This document shows, one piece after another, positions 6,716 to 14,837 of a DNA stretch of 18,070 nucleotides. The position numbers and the translations under genes were made by a program. The stretch comes from Clostridiales bacterium UBA1248 (GTDB lineage: Bacteria > Bacillota > Clostridia > Oscillospirales > CAG-272), in contig DBWC01000140.1 in assembly GCA_002308615.1 (NCBI GenBank), positions 13,991-32,060 on the forward strand, given 5' to 3'. Under the pieces are notes generated by a model that worked only from the letters and a program-made list of their open reading frames with translations, did no database searches and had not been told where the DNA came from. The stretch's first letter is position 1; each line of letters begins with the position of its first letter.

Positions 6716-7741
6716 ATGGTTATCAGAAAAGCGGTTTATAAAGAAATTAAAGCGATAGAGCAAATATATGATGACGCGCGCACGTTTATGCGGCAAAGCG
6801 GAAATATGAAACAATGGACGGGCGGCTACCCGGCGGAAGCGGATATAAGATCGGATATCGATAACGGTATTTTATACGTTGCGGTCGATGGCGGCGATAT
6901 CGCCTGCGTTTTCTGCTGCATGGATACGCCCGAGCCGACGTATGAAAAGATATACGAGGGCAAATGGAAGGACGACGGACCGTACAGAGCGGTACACAGG
7001 ATAGCCGTGTCAAAAGATCATCACGGCAAAGGCGCTGCCGGTCTGTGCTTTGATTTTGCGCTGTCATTCTGCGGAAGCGTACGGATAGACACGCACAGAG
7101 ACAATATACCCATGCAGAAAACGCTTATCAAAAACGGTTTTGAATACTGCGGGATAATATATCTGAAAAACGGCGACGAGCGCCTCGCGTACCAGAAAAC
7201 GATAAAAACGGAAAAAAACGAGCTTTTTGATATACTCGACGTAAACGGAGCGCCTACCGGTAAAATGAAGCCGCGCGGCATACCGTTTACAGACGGAGAA
7301 TACCGCCGCGTCGTACATATAGTCATTTTATCGACAGATAATAAAATGCTCATACAGCAAAGGCAGTTTTTCAAAAGCGGTTATCCCGGACAGTGGGATC
7401 TCACCGTCGGCGGCAGCGCGTTAGCCGGGGAAAATGGAAGAGAAGCGGCGCAGCGCGAATTAGAAGAAGAAATCGGTTTAAAGCTTGACTTTACGGACGT
7501 AAGACCCATCATAACGCTTGCATTTGACCGCGGCTTTGACGACTTTTTCGTGTTCGTAAAAGACGTTAATATAAATACTCTCGTTCTGCAAAAAGAAGAG
7601 GTAAGAGACGTAAAATGGGCCGACTGCAAAACCGTGCTCGAAATGATAAAAACGGGCGAATTCATCCCGTATAAAGAGGATTTTATAAAGATCTTGTTCG
7701 GTCTTACAAAGCCCACGTTTTTGCAGACGGAAGTGCAGTAA
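6716..7741 (+). CDS. GNAT acetyltransferase - Nudix hydrolase fusion (second, IPP-isomerase-like Nudix)
   Basis: A 341-residue two-domain enzyme. Residues 1-165 are a GNAT N-acetyltransferase: VIRKAVYKEIKAIEQIYDDA start, HRIAVSKDHHGKGAAGLCFD as acetyl-CoA motif (94-113), and RIDTHRDNIPMQKTLIKNGF (123-142). Residues about 168-330 are a Nudix domain resembling the isopentenyl-diphosphate isomerase-like/YfcD group: ELFDILDVNGAPTG (169-182), QWDLTVGGSALAGE (226-239), and a complete Nudix box from Gly233 to Leu255 with Glu239, Arg247-Glu248 and Glu251-Glu252. The domain order equals that of the fusion at 2201-3169, but the two halves are clearly different subfamilies, so this is not a recent duplicate. 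No strong Shine-Dalgarno sequence precedes the ATG (only GGGTCGG), whereas the promoter is perfect. It is transcribed divergently from the xpaC string. Substrates are unknown. Confidence 0.9.
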   Translation: MVIRKAVYKEIKAIEQIYDDARTFMRQSGNMKQWTGGYPAEADIRSDIDNGILYVAVDGGDIACVFCCMDTPEPTYEKIYEGKWKDDGPYRAVHRIAVSKDHHGKGAAGLCFDFALSFCGSVRIDTHRDNIPMQKTLIKNGFEYCGIIYLKNGDERLAYQKTIKTEKNELFDILDVNGAPTGKMKPRGIPFTDGEYRRVVHIVILSTDNKMLIQQRQFFKSGYPGQWDLTVGGSALAGENGREAAQRELEEEIGLKLDFTDVRPIITLAFDRGFDDFFVFVKDVNINTLVLQKEEVRDVKWADCKTVLEMIKTGEFIPYKEDFIKILFGLTKPTFLQTEVQ

Positions 7742-7756
7742 CACATAAAGACAAAA

Positions 7757-7804
7757 CTCCGTATAATATAGATGAAGGATGATAAAAAACTTTTTATACG
7801 GAGG
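7757..7804 (+). promoter_or_regulatory. Inverted repeat that can mask the ribosome binding site, with -10-like box in its 5' arm
   Basis: CTCCGTATAA (7757-7766) and TTATACGGAG (7794-7803) are perfect 10-bp arms separated by 27 bases. The 3' arm contains most of the Shine-Dalgarno sequence GGAGG (7800-7804) for the ATG at 7810. RNA read through from the GNAT-Nudix gene would fold and hide the ribosome binding site. The 5' arm overlaps a TATAAT box (7762-7767) with no good -35 at 17 bases. If that box is used, the RNA would begin near 7774, lack the 5' arm and leave the site free. The repeat is seen directly; the switch is inferred. Confidence 0.5.
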
Positions 7805-7809
7805 ATGAT

Positions 7810-8613
7810 ATGACAGATAACAGAGGGTGTCAGGGACGCGACAACGCGTATATTGACACAAACAGGATATTTGACAGCTGCCGCGACAAGGACTGCTTTG
7901 AAGATACCGCCGTATTTCTTACGGATTACGGCAGAGATATAGTGGAACATTCAACAAACGTGCGCTGCTGTTCGGCTGAGATCGCCGCCGCCGATATAAG
8001 CGTGGACCCCGTACCGTTCAATAACGGATTTTACCGCATTGACGCGCGCATATATATAAGAATGACGTTTGAATGCTGCGTCAATATGACGAACAGACAG
8101 ATAATAGAGGGGCTCTGCGTCTGCGACAAGCGCACGGTGCTCTACGGCGGAGAAGGCGGCACGTCCGTTTTCAGATCCGATCCCAATACGGACGGCTTCT
8201 GCTCCGGCGCGCCCGATATTCCCGAATCGAACAGATGTGGCTGCGGTAATTCCTCTTTGCCGACCGCCGTGCTTGAAGTCGCGGATCCCGTCGTGCTCGG
8301 CGCAAAAATTATAGAGCGCAGAATACCGCACCACTGTCCGTGCGGCTCGGAGCGCGATATACCGTCGGGCGTCGCGTCGCGCATCGGAAATTTAGCGCCG
8401 CAAGGCGAGCGCAGACTCGTAGTTTCCGTCGGGCTTTTCTCGGTCATGAGACTGGAGCGCCCCGCGCAGTATCTGCTTGACGCGAGGATCTACTCGGTGC
8501 CCGAAAAAGAATGCCAGTTCACGGAATCGGACGACGCCTGCTCGGTATTCCGCAATATGGAATTTCCCGTGTCGGAATTCTCAAACGAGCGCGCCGGCAG
8601 ATGCGACGGCTGA
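7810..8613 (+). CDS. Cysteine-rich conserved protein of unknown function
   Basis: A 267-residue protein starting at an ATG 5 bases after GGAGG. It has 17 cysteines, grouped as two CC pairs (53/54, 89/90) and three CxC pairs (103/105, 143/145, 176/178), plus singles. There is no signal peptide, membrane segment or recognisable catalytic motif. The N-terminal block NRIFDSCRDKDCFEDTAVFL (18-37) reminds me of conserved hypothetical proteins of Clostridia. The middle part (NNGFYRIDARIYIRMTFECC, 71-90) and the stretch LVVSVGLFSVMRLERPAQYLLDA look like beta strands of a sandwich fold. Possible roles are a structural, spore-coat-like protein cross-linked by disulfides, or a metal-binding protein; neither is shown. 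It follows the GNAT-Nudix gene after 68 bases and ends before a strong terminator. Confidence 0.8.
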   Translation: MTDNRGCQGRDNAYIDTNRIFDSCRDKDCFEDTAVFLTDYGRDIVEHSTNVRCCSAEIAAADISVDPVPFNNGFYRIDARIYIRMTFECCVNMTNRQIIEGLCVCDKRTVLYGGEGGTSVFRSDPNTDGFCSGAPDIPESNRCGCGNSSLPTAVLEVADPVVLGAKIIERRIPHHCPCGSERDIPSGVASRIGNLAPQGERRLVVSVGLFSVMRLERPAQYLLDARIYSVPEKECQFTESDDACSVFRNMEFPVSEFSNERAGRCDG

Positions 8614-8627
8614 AAGATCAAATAAAT

Positions 8628-8661
8628 AAAGCTGAGAAACCGTTTCAGATTTCTCAGCTTT
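8628..8661. terminator. Bidirectional terminator between convergent genes
   Basis: AAAGCTGAGAAA (8628-8639) and TTTCTCAGCTTT (8650-8661) form a perfect 12-bp stem with a 10-base loop. The plus-strand side ends in TTTCTTAT; the minus-strand side continues into a TTTATTTATTT tract. The outer flanks AATAAATAAA (8621-8630) and TTTATTTATT (8672-8681) are also complementary. It lies between the convergent ends of the Cys-rich gene and the GH2 gene and can serve both. Confidence 0.88.
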
Positions 8662-8676
8662 CTTATATGCGTTTAT

Positions 8677-11600
8677 TTATTCGTAAATGGTCTTGTAAAG
8701 CTCGTACGCGTCGGTATCCGCGGCGACGCCGGGCTTGATAACGAATTCAAAGCTGAATTCCGTTTCCTTGAATCTGTATTCCTCGGCAAGCGCCGGTCCG
8801 CAGGAATTTGATCCTATCCCGCTTTGCTTATAGTCGATTTTTACATACGTCAGCCCGTCCGGTCTAAGCTCGTATTCGTGAGGTGTCTTTGTCAGCTGTT
8901 TTATGCTGTAAGGCGAAGCGGAGAAATGCATATCGCCGGCAAAAGTCAAGCCTTCACCCGCGGTTGAATAGATCTGCGCCCATTTCGAACCGAAGTGCGA
9001 TCCGTTTTCCTGCGGTCTTACGTACGGCTCGTGCTGATCCTTTACCTTTGATTTGAATTCGCCCAAAACCGCGGCAAGACGCTTGTCCGAATACGATTCC
9101 ATAGGACCGTAACCGAAGTATTTTACGTTTTCCGTCTCGGCAGGCAGCATGAATTCACAGCCGAAACGCGGTAAGAAAGGCAAGCCCTCTCTTACGGACA
9201 CGCCGTATTCGACCTTCAGAGTACCGTCTCCGTAGACCGTATATGTCACAAGATAACGCAGTATAGGCGGATCGTTGAAGCGTCCTAAGGAGACGCTGTA
9301 GCTTATGACGGCTTTTTCATCGTCGCTGTAAATATCAGGCTCCGCGTGGCAGTTTGATTCGGCTATATCATATCCGTATCTCTGCCACTCGTTTCTGATA
9401 TTCCTGTCATTGTCCGTCGGGGCTCTCCAAACACCGACTTTGACGGGCTTTTCAAGCTCCGCTTTGCCGTTGTTTATTATCTGTTGCAGCGAGCCATCGG
9501 AATTGCTGAAAATATACATCGTATCGCCCGCTTCGGCTATGACGTTCGTCTCCGTCTGCAGGCAATGTACTTTATAAGGCTTTTCGGGTATAATGTTCTT
9601 TTCAAACTCTCCGTAAACGAACTGCAAATGACCGTATTCATACCCGGCAGGCGCCCATTCCGACGCTGTTTTTGATACAAGACTGAAGGTCACGGTGCTT
9701 ATACCGTCTTTGAATTTTTCCGGAATAAAATAAATTGTGTTGGTTGACAGCGGTTCTATATCAAGCTTGTCAAAAATCTCTGTTTTTACGGCTTTTCCGT
9801 TATGTTCCTGTACCGCTTTCAGCTTATAATCATCTATCAGGTTTTTAAAGCGGTATTTGTTCTTTATTTCATATTCTTTTGCGCCGCCTGTATGAGGTAT
9901 TTCGCCTTTATCCGTAATATCAAACGGCATAAGCGCCTGCTTAAGCTCTAACAGTCCGGTGTGAGGTCTTCTGTCGGGATATACGAGACCGTCAACGCAG
10001 AAGTTGCCGTCGTGCGGCACCTCGCCGAAATCGCCGCCGTACGTAAAGCCGTCTTTCGTCAAAACGGAATGATCGGTGAACTCCCATACGCAGCCTCCGA
10101 GCAGACAGTCGTATTTGTCAAACAAAGCCCAGTAAGCGGACAGATCTCCGGGACCGTTGCCCATGGCGTGGCAGTATTCGCATAAGTACAAAGGCAGTTT
10201 TTTGCTATCGTCCTTTGCGTATTTTTCAATAAAATCAACGCTTGGGTACATATAGCTTTCAACGTCTAAAACGCCTGACTGCGATACGCCTTTGGTGTAG
10301 CCCTCGTTTCCGCCCTCGTAGTGGACGAGGCGCTTTTTATCGCGCGCTTTGATATATTTTGACATTGCTTTCTGATTTCTGCCGTAGCCCGCCTCGTTTC
10401 CGAGCGACCACATTATTATGCTCGGATGGTTTTTGTCGCGCTCGTACATCAGCTTTACGCGGTCAACGTACGCGTCCTGCCATTCCGGATCATCCGACAA
10501 AAGCGACCACGGCGCGAAGAACGCAACGCCGTGCGCTTCAAGATCCGTCTCGTCTATCATCATGATCCCGTATCTGTCGCAGAGCAGCGCGAACCTCGGA
10601 TCGTTCGGATAGTGAGACGTTCTGACAGCGTTTATATTGTGGCGCTTGAAGATCATTATATCTTCTTTCATATGGTCGTACGGCGTCGCCGAGCCGAGCA
10701 GCGGATGGCTGTCGTGACGGTTGACGCCCTTGAATTTGATCGGCTTCCCGTTAAGAAAAGCGACCTTGTCTTTGACCTTTATATCCGTAAAGCCGACCGG
10801 TATGACGATATGCTCGTCGCCGGATCTTATATACAGCTCATACAGAATCGGCTCTTCATCCGACCAGAGCATCGGGTCGTTTACTTCCGCGTGACCGTCG
10901 TTCAGCGCCCACTCCTTTCCGTTATAAAGCAGAGAAGCGCACGGCTTTGCGTCTCCGTCAACTTTAAACGCAACGTCGATCTGTCCGCGCTTGTATCCGC
11001 GCGTCAGCTTTGTTTTTACGTCTATGTCTTTTATATGCGCATTATCTCGGAACAACAGATACACCTCGCGGAAGATACCGGAGAATCTGTATTTGTCCTG
11101 GTCTTCAAGGTACGAGCCGTCAGTCCATTTTAAGACTATGACTTTAAGCTCGTTTTTGCCTTCGTTCAGATATTTTGTCAGCTCAAATTCGCTTGACATA
11201 TGCGCGACCTGGCTGTAACCGATAAACTTATCGTTGCAGTAAAGGAAGAATCCGCTGTCAACGCCTTCAAACATTATATATACGCGCTTGTTTTCCAAAA
11301 TATTTTCAGGCAGAGTGAACGTCTTTACGTATAATCCGCACGGATCGTCCGACGGGACGAAAGGCGGATCGAACGGAAAAGGATACAGGCAGTTAGAATA
11401 CTGCGGGACGTCGTAGCCGGAACCGAGCTTCGTCTGCCAGCTTCTCGGAACTTCGATACTGTCAAAGCATACGTTATCAAGCTCCGTTATCTCCGGAAGC
11501 TCTGATAAAGACGGATAGAATTTAAAATCCCATACGCCGCATAATGATTTGAAATATCTGCTTTTCGCGCGGTTTTCGTCTCTTGCCGCCTCATAGCTTT

Positions 11601-11682
11601 GCGCGGGGATAAAATAAGCGTGCGGTTCTTCACAGCCGACGTGAAATACGTGCAGATCCTGATAGTAACCCGGAAGTTTCAT
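8677..11682 (-). CDS. lacZ: GH2 beta-galactosidase, LacZ type
   Basis: A 1,001-residue enzyme of full LacZ length. Order of parts: jelly-roll sugar-binding domain (about 45-215, with RSWQTKLGSGYDVPQYSN and LEDQDKYRFSGIFREVYL), an immunoglobulin-like domain (about 216-305), the TIM barrel (about 306-600), a second linker domain and the C-terminal Bgal small-chain domain (about 720-995). The barrel shows FKGVNRHDSHPLLG (317-330), the acid/base Glu430 in WSLGNEAG, and the nucleophile Glu502 in LCEYCHAMGN. GH2 enzymes of this type hydrolyse terminal beta-galactosides such as lactose and galacto-oligosaccharides. No signal peptide is present, so it acts inside the cell on imported sugar. GAAAGG precedes the ATG. 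It follows the two large lipoproteins on the same strand after a 78-base gap with a hairpin, so it may be the last gene of their operon. Relaxed specificity is possible, as GH2 members vary. Confidence 0.95.
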   Translation of the reverse strand: MKLPGYYQDLHVFHVGCEEPHAYFIPAQSYEAARDENRAKSRYFKSLCGVWDFKFYPSLSELPEITELDNVCFDSIEVPRSWQTKLGSGYDVPQYSNCLYPFPFDPPFVPSDDPCGLYVKTFTLPENILENKRVYIMFEGVDSGFFLYCNDKFIGYSQVAHMSSEFELTKYLNEGKNELKVIVLKWTDGSYLEDQDKYRFSGIFREVYLLFRDNAHIKDIDVKTKLTRGYKRGQIDVAFKVDGDAKPCASLLYNGKEWALNDGHAEVNDPMLWSDEEPILYELYIRSGDEHIVIPVGFTDIKVKDKVAFLNGKPIKFKGVNRHDSHPLLGSATPYDHMKEDIMIFKRHNINAVRTSHYPNDPRFALLCDRYGIMMIDETDLEAHGVAFFAPWSLLSDDPEWQDAYVDRVKLMYERDKNHPSIIMWSLGNEAGYGRNQKAMSKYIKARDKKRLVHYEGGNEGYTKGVSQSGVLDVESYMYPSVDFIEKYAKDDSKKLPLYLCEYCHAMGNGPGDLSAYWALFDKYDCLLGGCVWEFTDHSVLTKDGFTYGGDFGEVPHDGNFCVDGLVYPDRRPHTGLLELKQALMPFDITDKGEIPHTGGAKEYEIKNKYRFKNLIDDYKLKAVQEHNGKAVKTEIFDKLDIEPLSTNTIYFIPEKFKDGISTVTFSLVSKTASEWAPAGYEYGHLQFVYGEFEKNIIPEKPYKVHCLQTETNVIAEAGDTMYIFSNSDGSLQQIINNGKAELEKPVKVGVWRAPTDNDRNIRNEWQRYGYDIAESNCHAEPDIYSDDEKAVISYSVSLGRFNDPPILRYLVTYTVYGDGTLKVEYGVSVREGLPFLPRFGCEFMLPAETENVKYFGYGPMESYSDKRLAAVLGEFKSKVKDQHEPYVRPQENGSHFGSKWAQIYSTAGEGLTFAGDMHFSASPYSIKQLTKTPHEYELRPDGLTYVKIDYKQSGIGSNSCGPALAEEYRFKETEFSFEFVIKPGVAADTDAYELYKTIYE

Positions 11683-11721
11683 AATAATACACCTTTCAAT
11701 TTATTGTCGTTAAAGCGGAAT

Positions 11722-11757
11722 AAGGATGAATTGAGTATCTTCAATCCATCCTTTTTT
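11722..11757 (+). terminator. Hairpin with T-tract on the plus strand, between lipoprotein and GH2 genes
   Basis: AAGGATGAATTGA (11722-11734) and TCAATCCATCCTT (11741-11753) pair in 12 of 13 positions with a 6-base loop. The T-tract (11752-11757) lies on the plus-strand side, so the classic terminator shape points opposite to the surrounding genes. On the minus strand the hairpin follows the lipoprotein stop codon and an A-run, with only TTATTCC after it. It may still slow or partly end transcription, or protect the 3' end of the mRNA, thereby lowering GH2 expression relative to the lipoproteins. Confidence 0.55.
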
Positions 11758-11760
11758 GTT

Positions 11761-14700
11761 TTACTGCTTGAGCGTCAGTTCGTACTCGGAAGCCTTATCC
11801 ATGTTTACAACGAACGAGAACGAATATGTTCCGTCAGAGTCAAGATATACCTGGTATCCGTCGTAGCCGTGATCGCTTGATACGTTAAATTCAACCTCGG
11901 CTCCGTCAGCTTTCGCGGTCATTTGCGGCAGAGTATAATTCTCAAAGCCGTAAACTCTAATCGCACAGTAGTTTTTGCCGCCGCTGATCTTGAACTGCGC
12001 CGTGCCGTTTGAAGCCTTTACGGATGGGATGAAGTCGTCTTCGACCGCTTCTCCCTTGATGACCGTGATCTTATACGGATCTATGCAGCTGTCTTCTCTT
12101 ACGTCGCGCACGTTATGATCGTCTTTGCTCGTGGAATAACCCCACGGCATAAGTATGATGTTGAGCTCGAGCACGTCTCCTGCTTTGAGCGTTACGTCGT
12201 CAAGATCAAGAGAAAGCGAACCGTAATTCAGTATCTCGTCGTATACGTCGTGAAATACTAAATTGCCGTCGTATTTCTTTCCGCCGACCGTTATATCGCT
12301 GCCAAGAACGATAAGCGCAAAGTTTACGGAATCTTCGTTATTGCCGTCGTAATAATCGTAATACGGATATTCCTTGCCGAGCTTGATCATACGATCGCCC
12401 TTTTTCACCTTTTCCGTGATCATCTCGTTATTTTCGTTAAGATAACCTGTATGTGAATATATAACGGAACGTCCGTCAAACGTAAAGAACGAGAAATTGT
12501 TTTTAAAGTCTTTAATGCTTACGTCTTCAAGAACTTCGAGTTTAATTTTATAGTACGTTCTGTTCTCGTCCTTATGCGGCATCTCTGTATGCCTGTACGT
12601 CGCTTTTATCTTGCCGTCGTCAGACAGATATTCCATATTTATATCCGCGTAAACGGGACCTGCGGAAAGTATGTCCGCGCTTTGGGATTCCGATTTATAA
12701 GCGTTTCCGTCGCTGTCCTTATACTGTAAGAAGTACAGTCTGCCCGCACTCGTATGTTGAGGCTGACCGGACCAGAGCGGTGCGGAATTAGCTCGGAAAT
12801 CGGGAAGCGTCCATCCGTCTTTGCCGTAAACATAGTATGGAGCGATACAGTTAGTCTCAGTAACGCCAACGGACAAATGATAATAACAGATATGGAAGGC
12901 TATGAACGAAAGCTGTTTTAACGGATAATTGCCCCAGTTCTGATATAAGTGGAGCAGAGTGTATTTTTTGACCTCGTCCTTGCCGACGGTCAACGGCAGA
13001 TAGACCTCGCCGTACGCCGTATCGTTCGGATCGTAAAACGGCTCCTCTATCTCGCCCCTGAAGTTTTTGCCGACCTCAAGCGGTATCGGCATCATAAGAT
13101 CGTTCTGGTCGAGTATCGCCGCACATTCAAGCTGACCGACAGGCTCGGACGTCTGTATATATACAGTTCTGTCAACTACGCCGTCGCCGGAAATAAGCGT
13201 GTTGAATTTGTAATGCTTGTCAGGCTCTCTGTAATACGCTCTGTTGAAGTCCGAGCCGCTTATGGTGAAGCGGTAGCAGCCGGTAAGAGCGTTGTAGCCG
13301 GCGTATTTTGAGCTGTTTTCGGATTTTGTTATGTAAACGTCGGTTAAAGGATTGCGCTCGATATACGCTTCTTTTCGCAGATCGTTGAACTGGTGAGAAG
13401 TCGTCGTATATATCCTGTGACCGAAATACGCGTCTCCTTTGATTTTGACCTTGCCTCCGATCTCTTTGCCGCGCGTTATAACGTAATAACCGTCTTTAAG
13501 CTCGACTCTTATGTCTCCGTTGTCTTCAAGCGCGGGCATTATTATACCGAAAACGCCTGTGCCCTTAACGTCAAAGCCTACGTATTCCGTGGTTGAAAAA
13601 TCAAAGCCTTCAAGCTCGGATACCTCGCCGTCTTTGTTTTTCAAAACAAATTTTCTTACCGTATCGGCGGGTATCTTTATCGTCGATTCAAATCTGCCGC
13701 CGCCTTCGTATTCGGTCGCGGCGACGATCCTTACGACCTCATGCATTTTATCGGAATACGTGTGGAATACACGCTCAAGTTGGAACGGAGATGCTGATTC
13801 ACCACGTTTGATCGCTTTTAATTCCTTTATTTGTATGAGCTCGCCGTTAGCTTCGCCTACGTCGATTCGAAATCCGGTGACGTATCCCGTATAATCCGGT
13901 ATTGCCGAAAGAGGAACGACGCACGTGACCCAATCGCCGGAATTGAATCTGAATCCGACGTTCTGCTCACCGTTGTAGTTGGACTGAGAGCCGGCGACTA
14001 TATAGAAATTGCCGGTCTGCGCAGATTCGGTTTTCAGAGTTATCTGTATCGCGTCATATTCGGTTGTATCGAACTTTACCTTGCCCATAACGTACGGATC
14101 GTATGAATCGTTGATCGTAAACGACATTATGCCGTCACTCTTTACAACTTTTGTCGTATCGTGAGTTCTCCAGGTCGTCGCGTTTGCAATGATATCGTAA
14201 CAGCCTTCACCGTCTGTGATCTGTTCCTTTGCACTCGCGGAAACAAACATCTGATCACAGAAACGGAAATCGTAGTAGTAATAACCAAGCCTGTGGCTGT
14301 TCATACGTCCGTTGTTAAGCGACTCGGAAGCGCTGAAAACAGATCCGTCGTCAAGCAGTATGCAAACGTCGGATACGCCCTCAAAATAAGGCTTACCGTC
14401 CGCGTTATATATCGCCGCGATACCCTTTGAGCCCTCGGTGTTAAGATCGTAAAGCAGAGAAGCGTTCGTATTTGAAAACAGGAATTTATGACGCGCCGCA
14501 TCCGTGAATTTGCCCTGCACGCCGTCCGCAAGCATATTTGCGTTGTTTATGGTGCTGTTCCAATCAGCTCCGCTCGCGTCAGCCGCGGCGGGATCTATCG
14601 GATCTTTTTCCGATTTTTCATAAAATACGGGTTCTTCGTCCACGATTATCTCCTCCGTTGTAACCTCTTCTGTCTCGGTCACGACGTCAGTTTCCGTATC

Positions 14701-14820
14701 CGTGCCGGGGACAGCTGTCGTTTTGTCCGCAGTCTCATCCGGTATTTCTTTACAACCTGTCAGAATACAGGAAAGAAGCATAAAGCAAAGCAGAAGTAAG
14801 ACCGTTATCTTTTTTTTCAT
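11761..14820 (-). CDS. Large surface lipoprotein B, unknown family, with carbohydrate-binding-like segment
   Basis: I place the start at the ATG at 14820, because AAAGGAGGT lies 4 bases upstream; a longer GTG start at 14841 is unlikely. The product has 1,019 residues. Residues 1-23 are a lipoprotein signal with lipobox L-T-G-C (Cys23). A Thr/Glu/Asp-rich linker follows to about residue 65. Residues about 210-340 resemble a jelly-roll carbohydrate-binding module (DAIQITLKTE, GFRFNSGDWVTCVVPLSA, TGFRIDVG). A conserved middle block holds HLYQNWG (about 624), GVTETNCIAPYYVYGKDGW (about 652-670) and LPDFRANSAP. The last 70 residues form another beta-rich domain with GYDGYQVYLDSDGTYSFSF. It is clearly paralogous to the upstream neighbour, 17 bases away. 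I know of no catalytic motif in it. Role inferred: binding or processing of a glycan at the outer membrane face, feeding the GH2 enzyme. Confidence 0.85.
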   Translation of the reverse strand: MKKKITVLLLLCFMLLSCILTGCKEIPDETADKTTAVPGTDTETDVVTETEEVTTEEIIVDEEPVFYEKSEKDPIDPAAADASGADWNSTINNANMLADGVQGKFTDAARHKFLFSNTNASLLYDLNTEGSKGIAAIYNADGKPYFEGVSDVCILLDDGSVFSASESLNNGRMNSHRLGYYYYDFRFCDQMFVSASAKEQITDGEGCYDIIANATTWRTHDTTKVVKSDGIMSFTINDSYDPYVMGKVKFDTTEYDAIQITLKTESAQTGNFYIVAGSQSNYNGEQNVGFRFNSGDWVTCVVPLSAIPDYTGYVTGFRIDVGEANGELIQIKELKAIKRGESASPFQLERVFHTYSDKMHEVVRIVAATEYEGGGRFESTIKIPADTVRKFVLKNKDGEVSELEGFDFSTTEYVGFDVKGTGVFGIIMPALEDNGDIRVELKDGYYVITRGKEIGGKVKIKGDAYFGHRIYTTTSHQFNDLRKEAYIERNPLTDVYITKSENSSKYAGYNALTGCYRFTISGSDFNRAYYREPDKHYKFNTLISGDGVVDRTVYIQTSEPVGQLECAAILDQNDLMMPIPLEVGKNFRGEIEEPFYDPNDTAYGEVYLPLTVGKDEVKKYTLLHLYQNWGNYPLKQLSFIAFHICYYHLSVGVTETNCIAPYYVYGKDGWTLPDFRANSAPLWSGQPQHTSAGRLYFLQYKDSDGNAYKSESQSADILSAGPVYADINMEYLSDDGKIKATYRHTEMPHKDENRTYYKIKLEVLEDVSIKDFKNNFSFFTFDGRSVIYSHTGYLNENNEMITEKVKKGDRMIKLGKEYPYYDYYDGNNEDSVNFALIVLGSDITVGGKKYDGNLVFHDVYDEILNYGSLSLDLDDVTLKAGDVLELNIILMPWGYSTSKDDHNVRDVREDSCIDPYKITVIKGEAVEDDFIPSVKASNGTAQFKISGGKNYCAIRVYGFENYTLPQMTAKADGAEVEFNVSSDHGYDGYQVYLDSDGTYSFSFVVNMDKASEYELTLKQ

Positions 14821-14824
14821 GTGG

Positions 14825-14833
14825 ACCTCCTTT
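14825..14833 (-). promoter_or_regulatory. Strong ribosome binding site that fixes the start of lipoprotein B
   Basis: On the minus strand this reads AAAGGAGGT, 4 bases before the ATG at 14820. The alternative in-frame GTG at 14841 overlaps the stop of lipoprotein A and lies upstream of this site. Starting there would add seven residues before the MKKK signal-peptide start, so the ATG is preferred. Confidence 0.85.
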
Positions 14834-14837
14834 ATAA

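Noticed and set aside
7381..7950. Minus-strand frame of 189 codons across the end of the second GNAT-Nudix gene
   Set aside because: It is antisense to a gene with intact Nudix motifs and crosses the intergenic region; composition is that of a shadow frame.
10426..11133. Plus-strand frame of 235 codons
   Set aside because: It lies wholly antisense to the GH2 gene, lacks a ribosome binding site and shows no recognisable domain.
11683..11760. A separate promoter for the GH2 gene in the gap
   Set aside because: Only weak boxes (TTGAAG and TATTCC with 16-base spacing) overlap the hairpin, so the evidence is insufficient.
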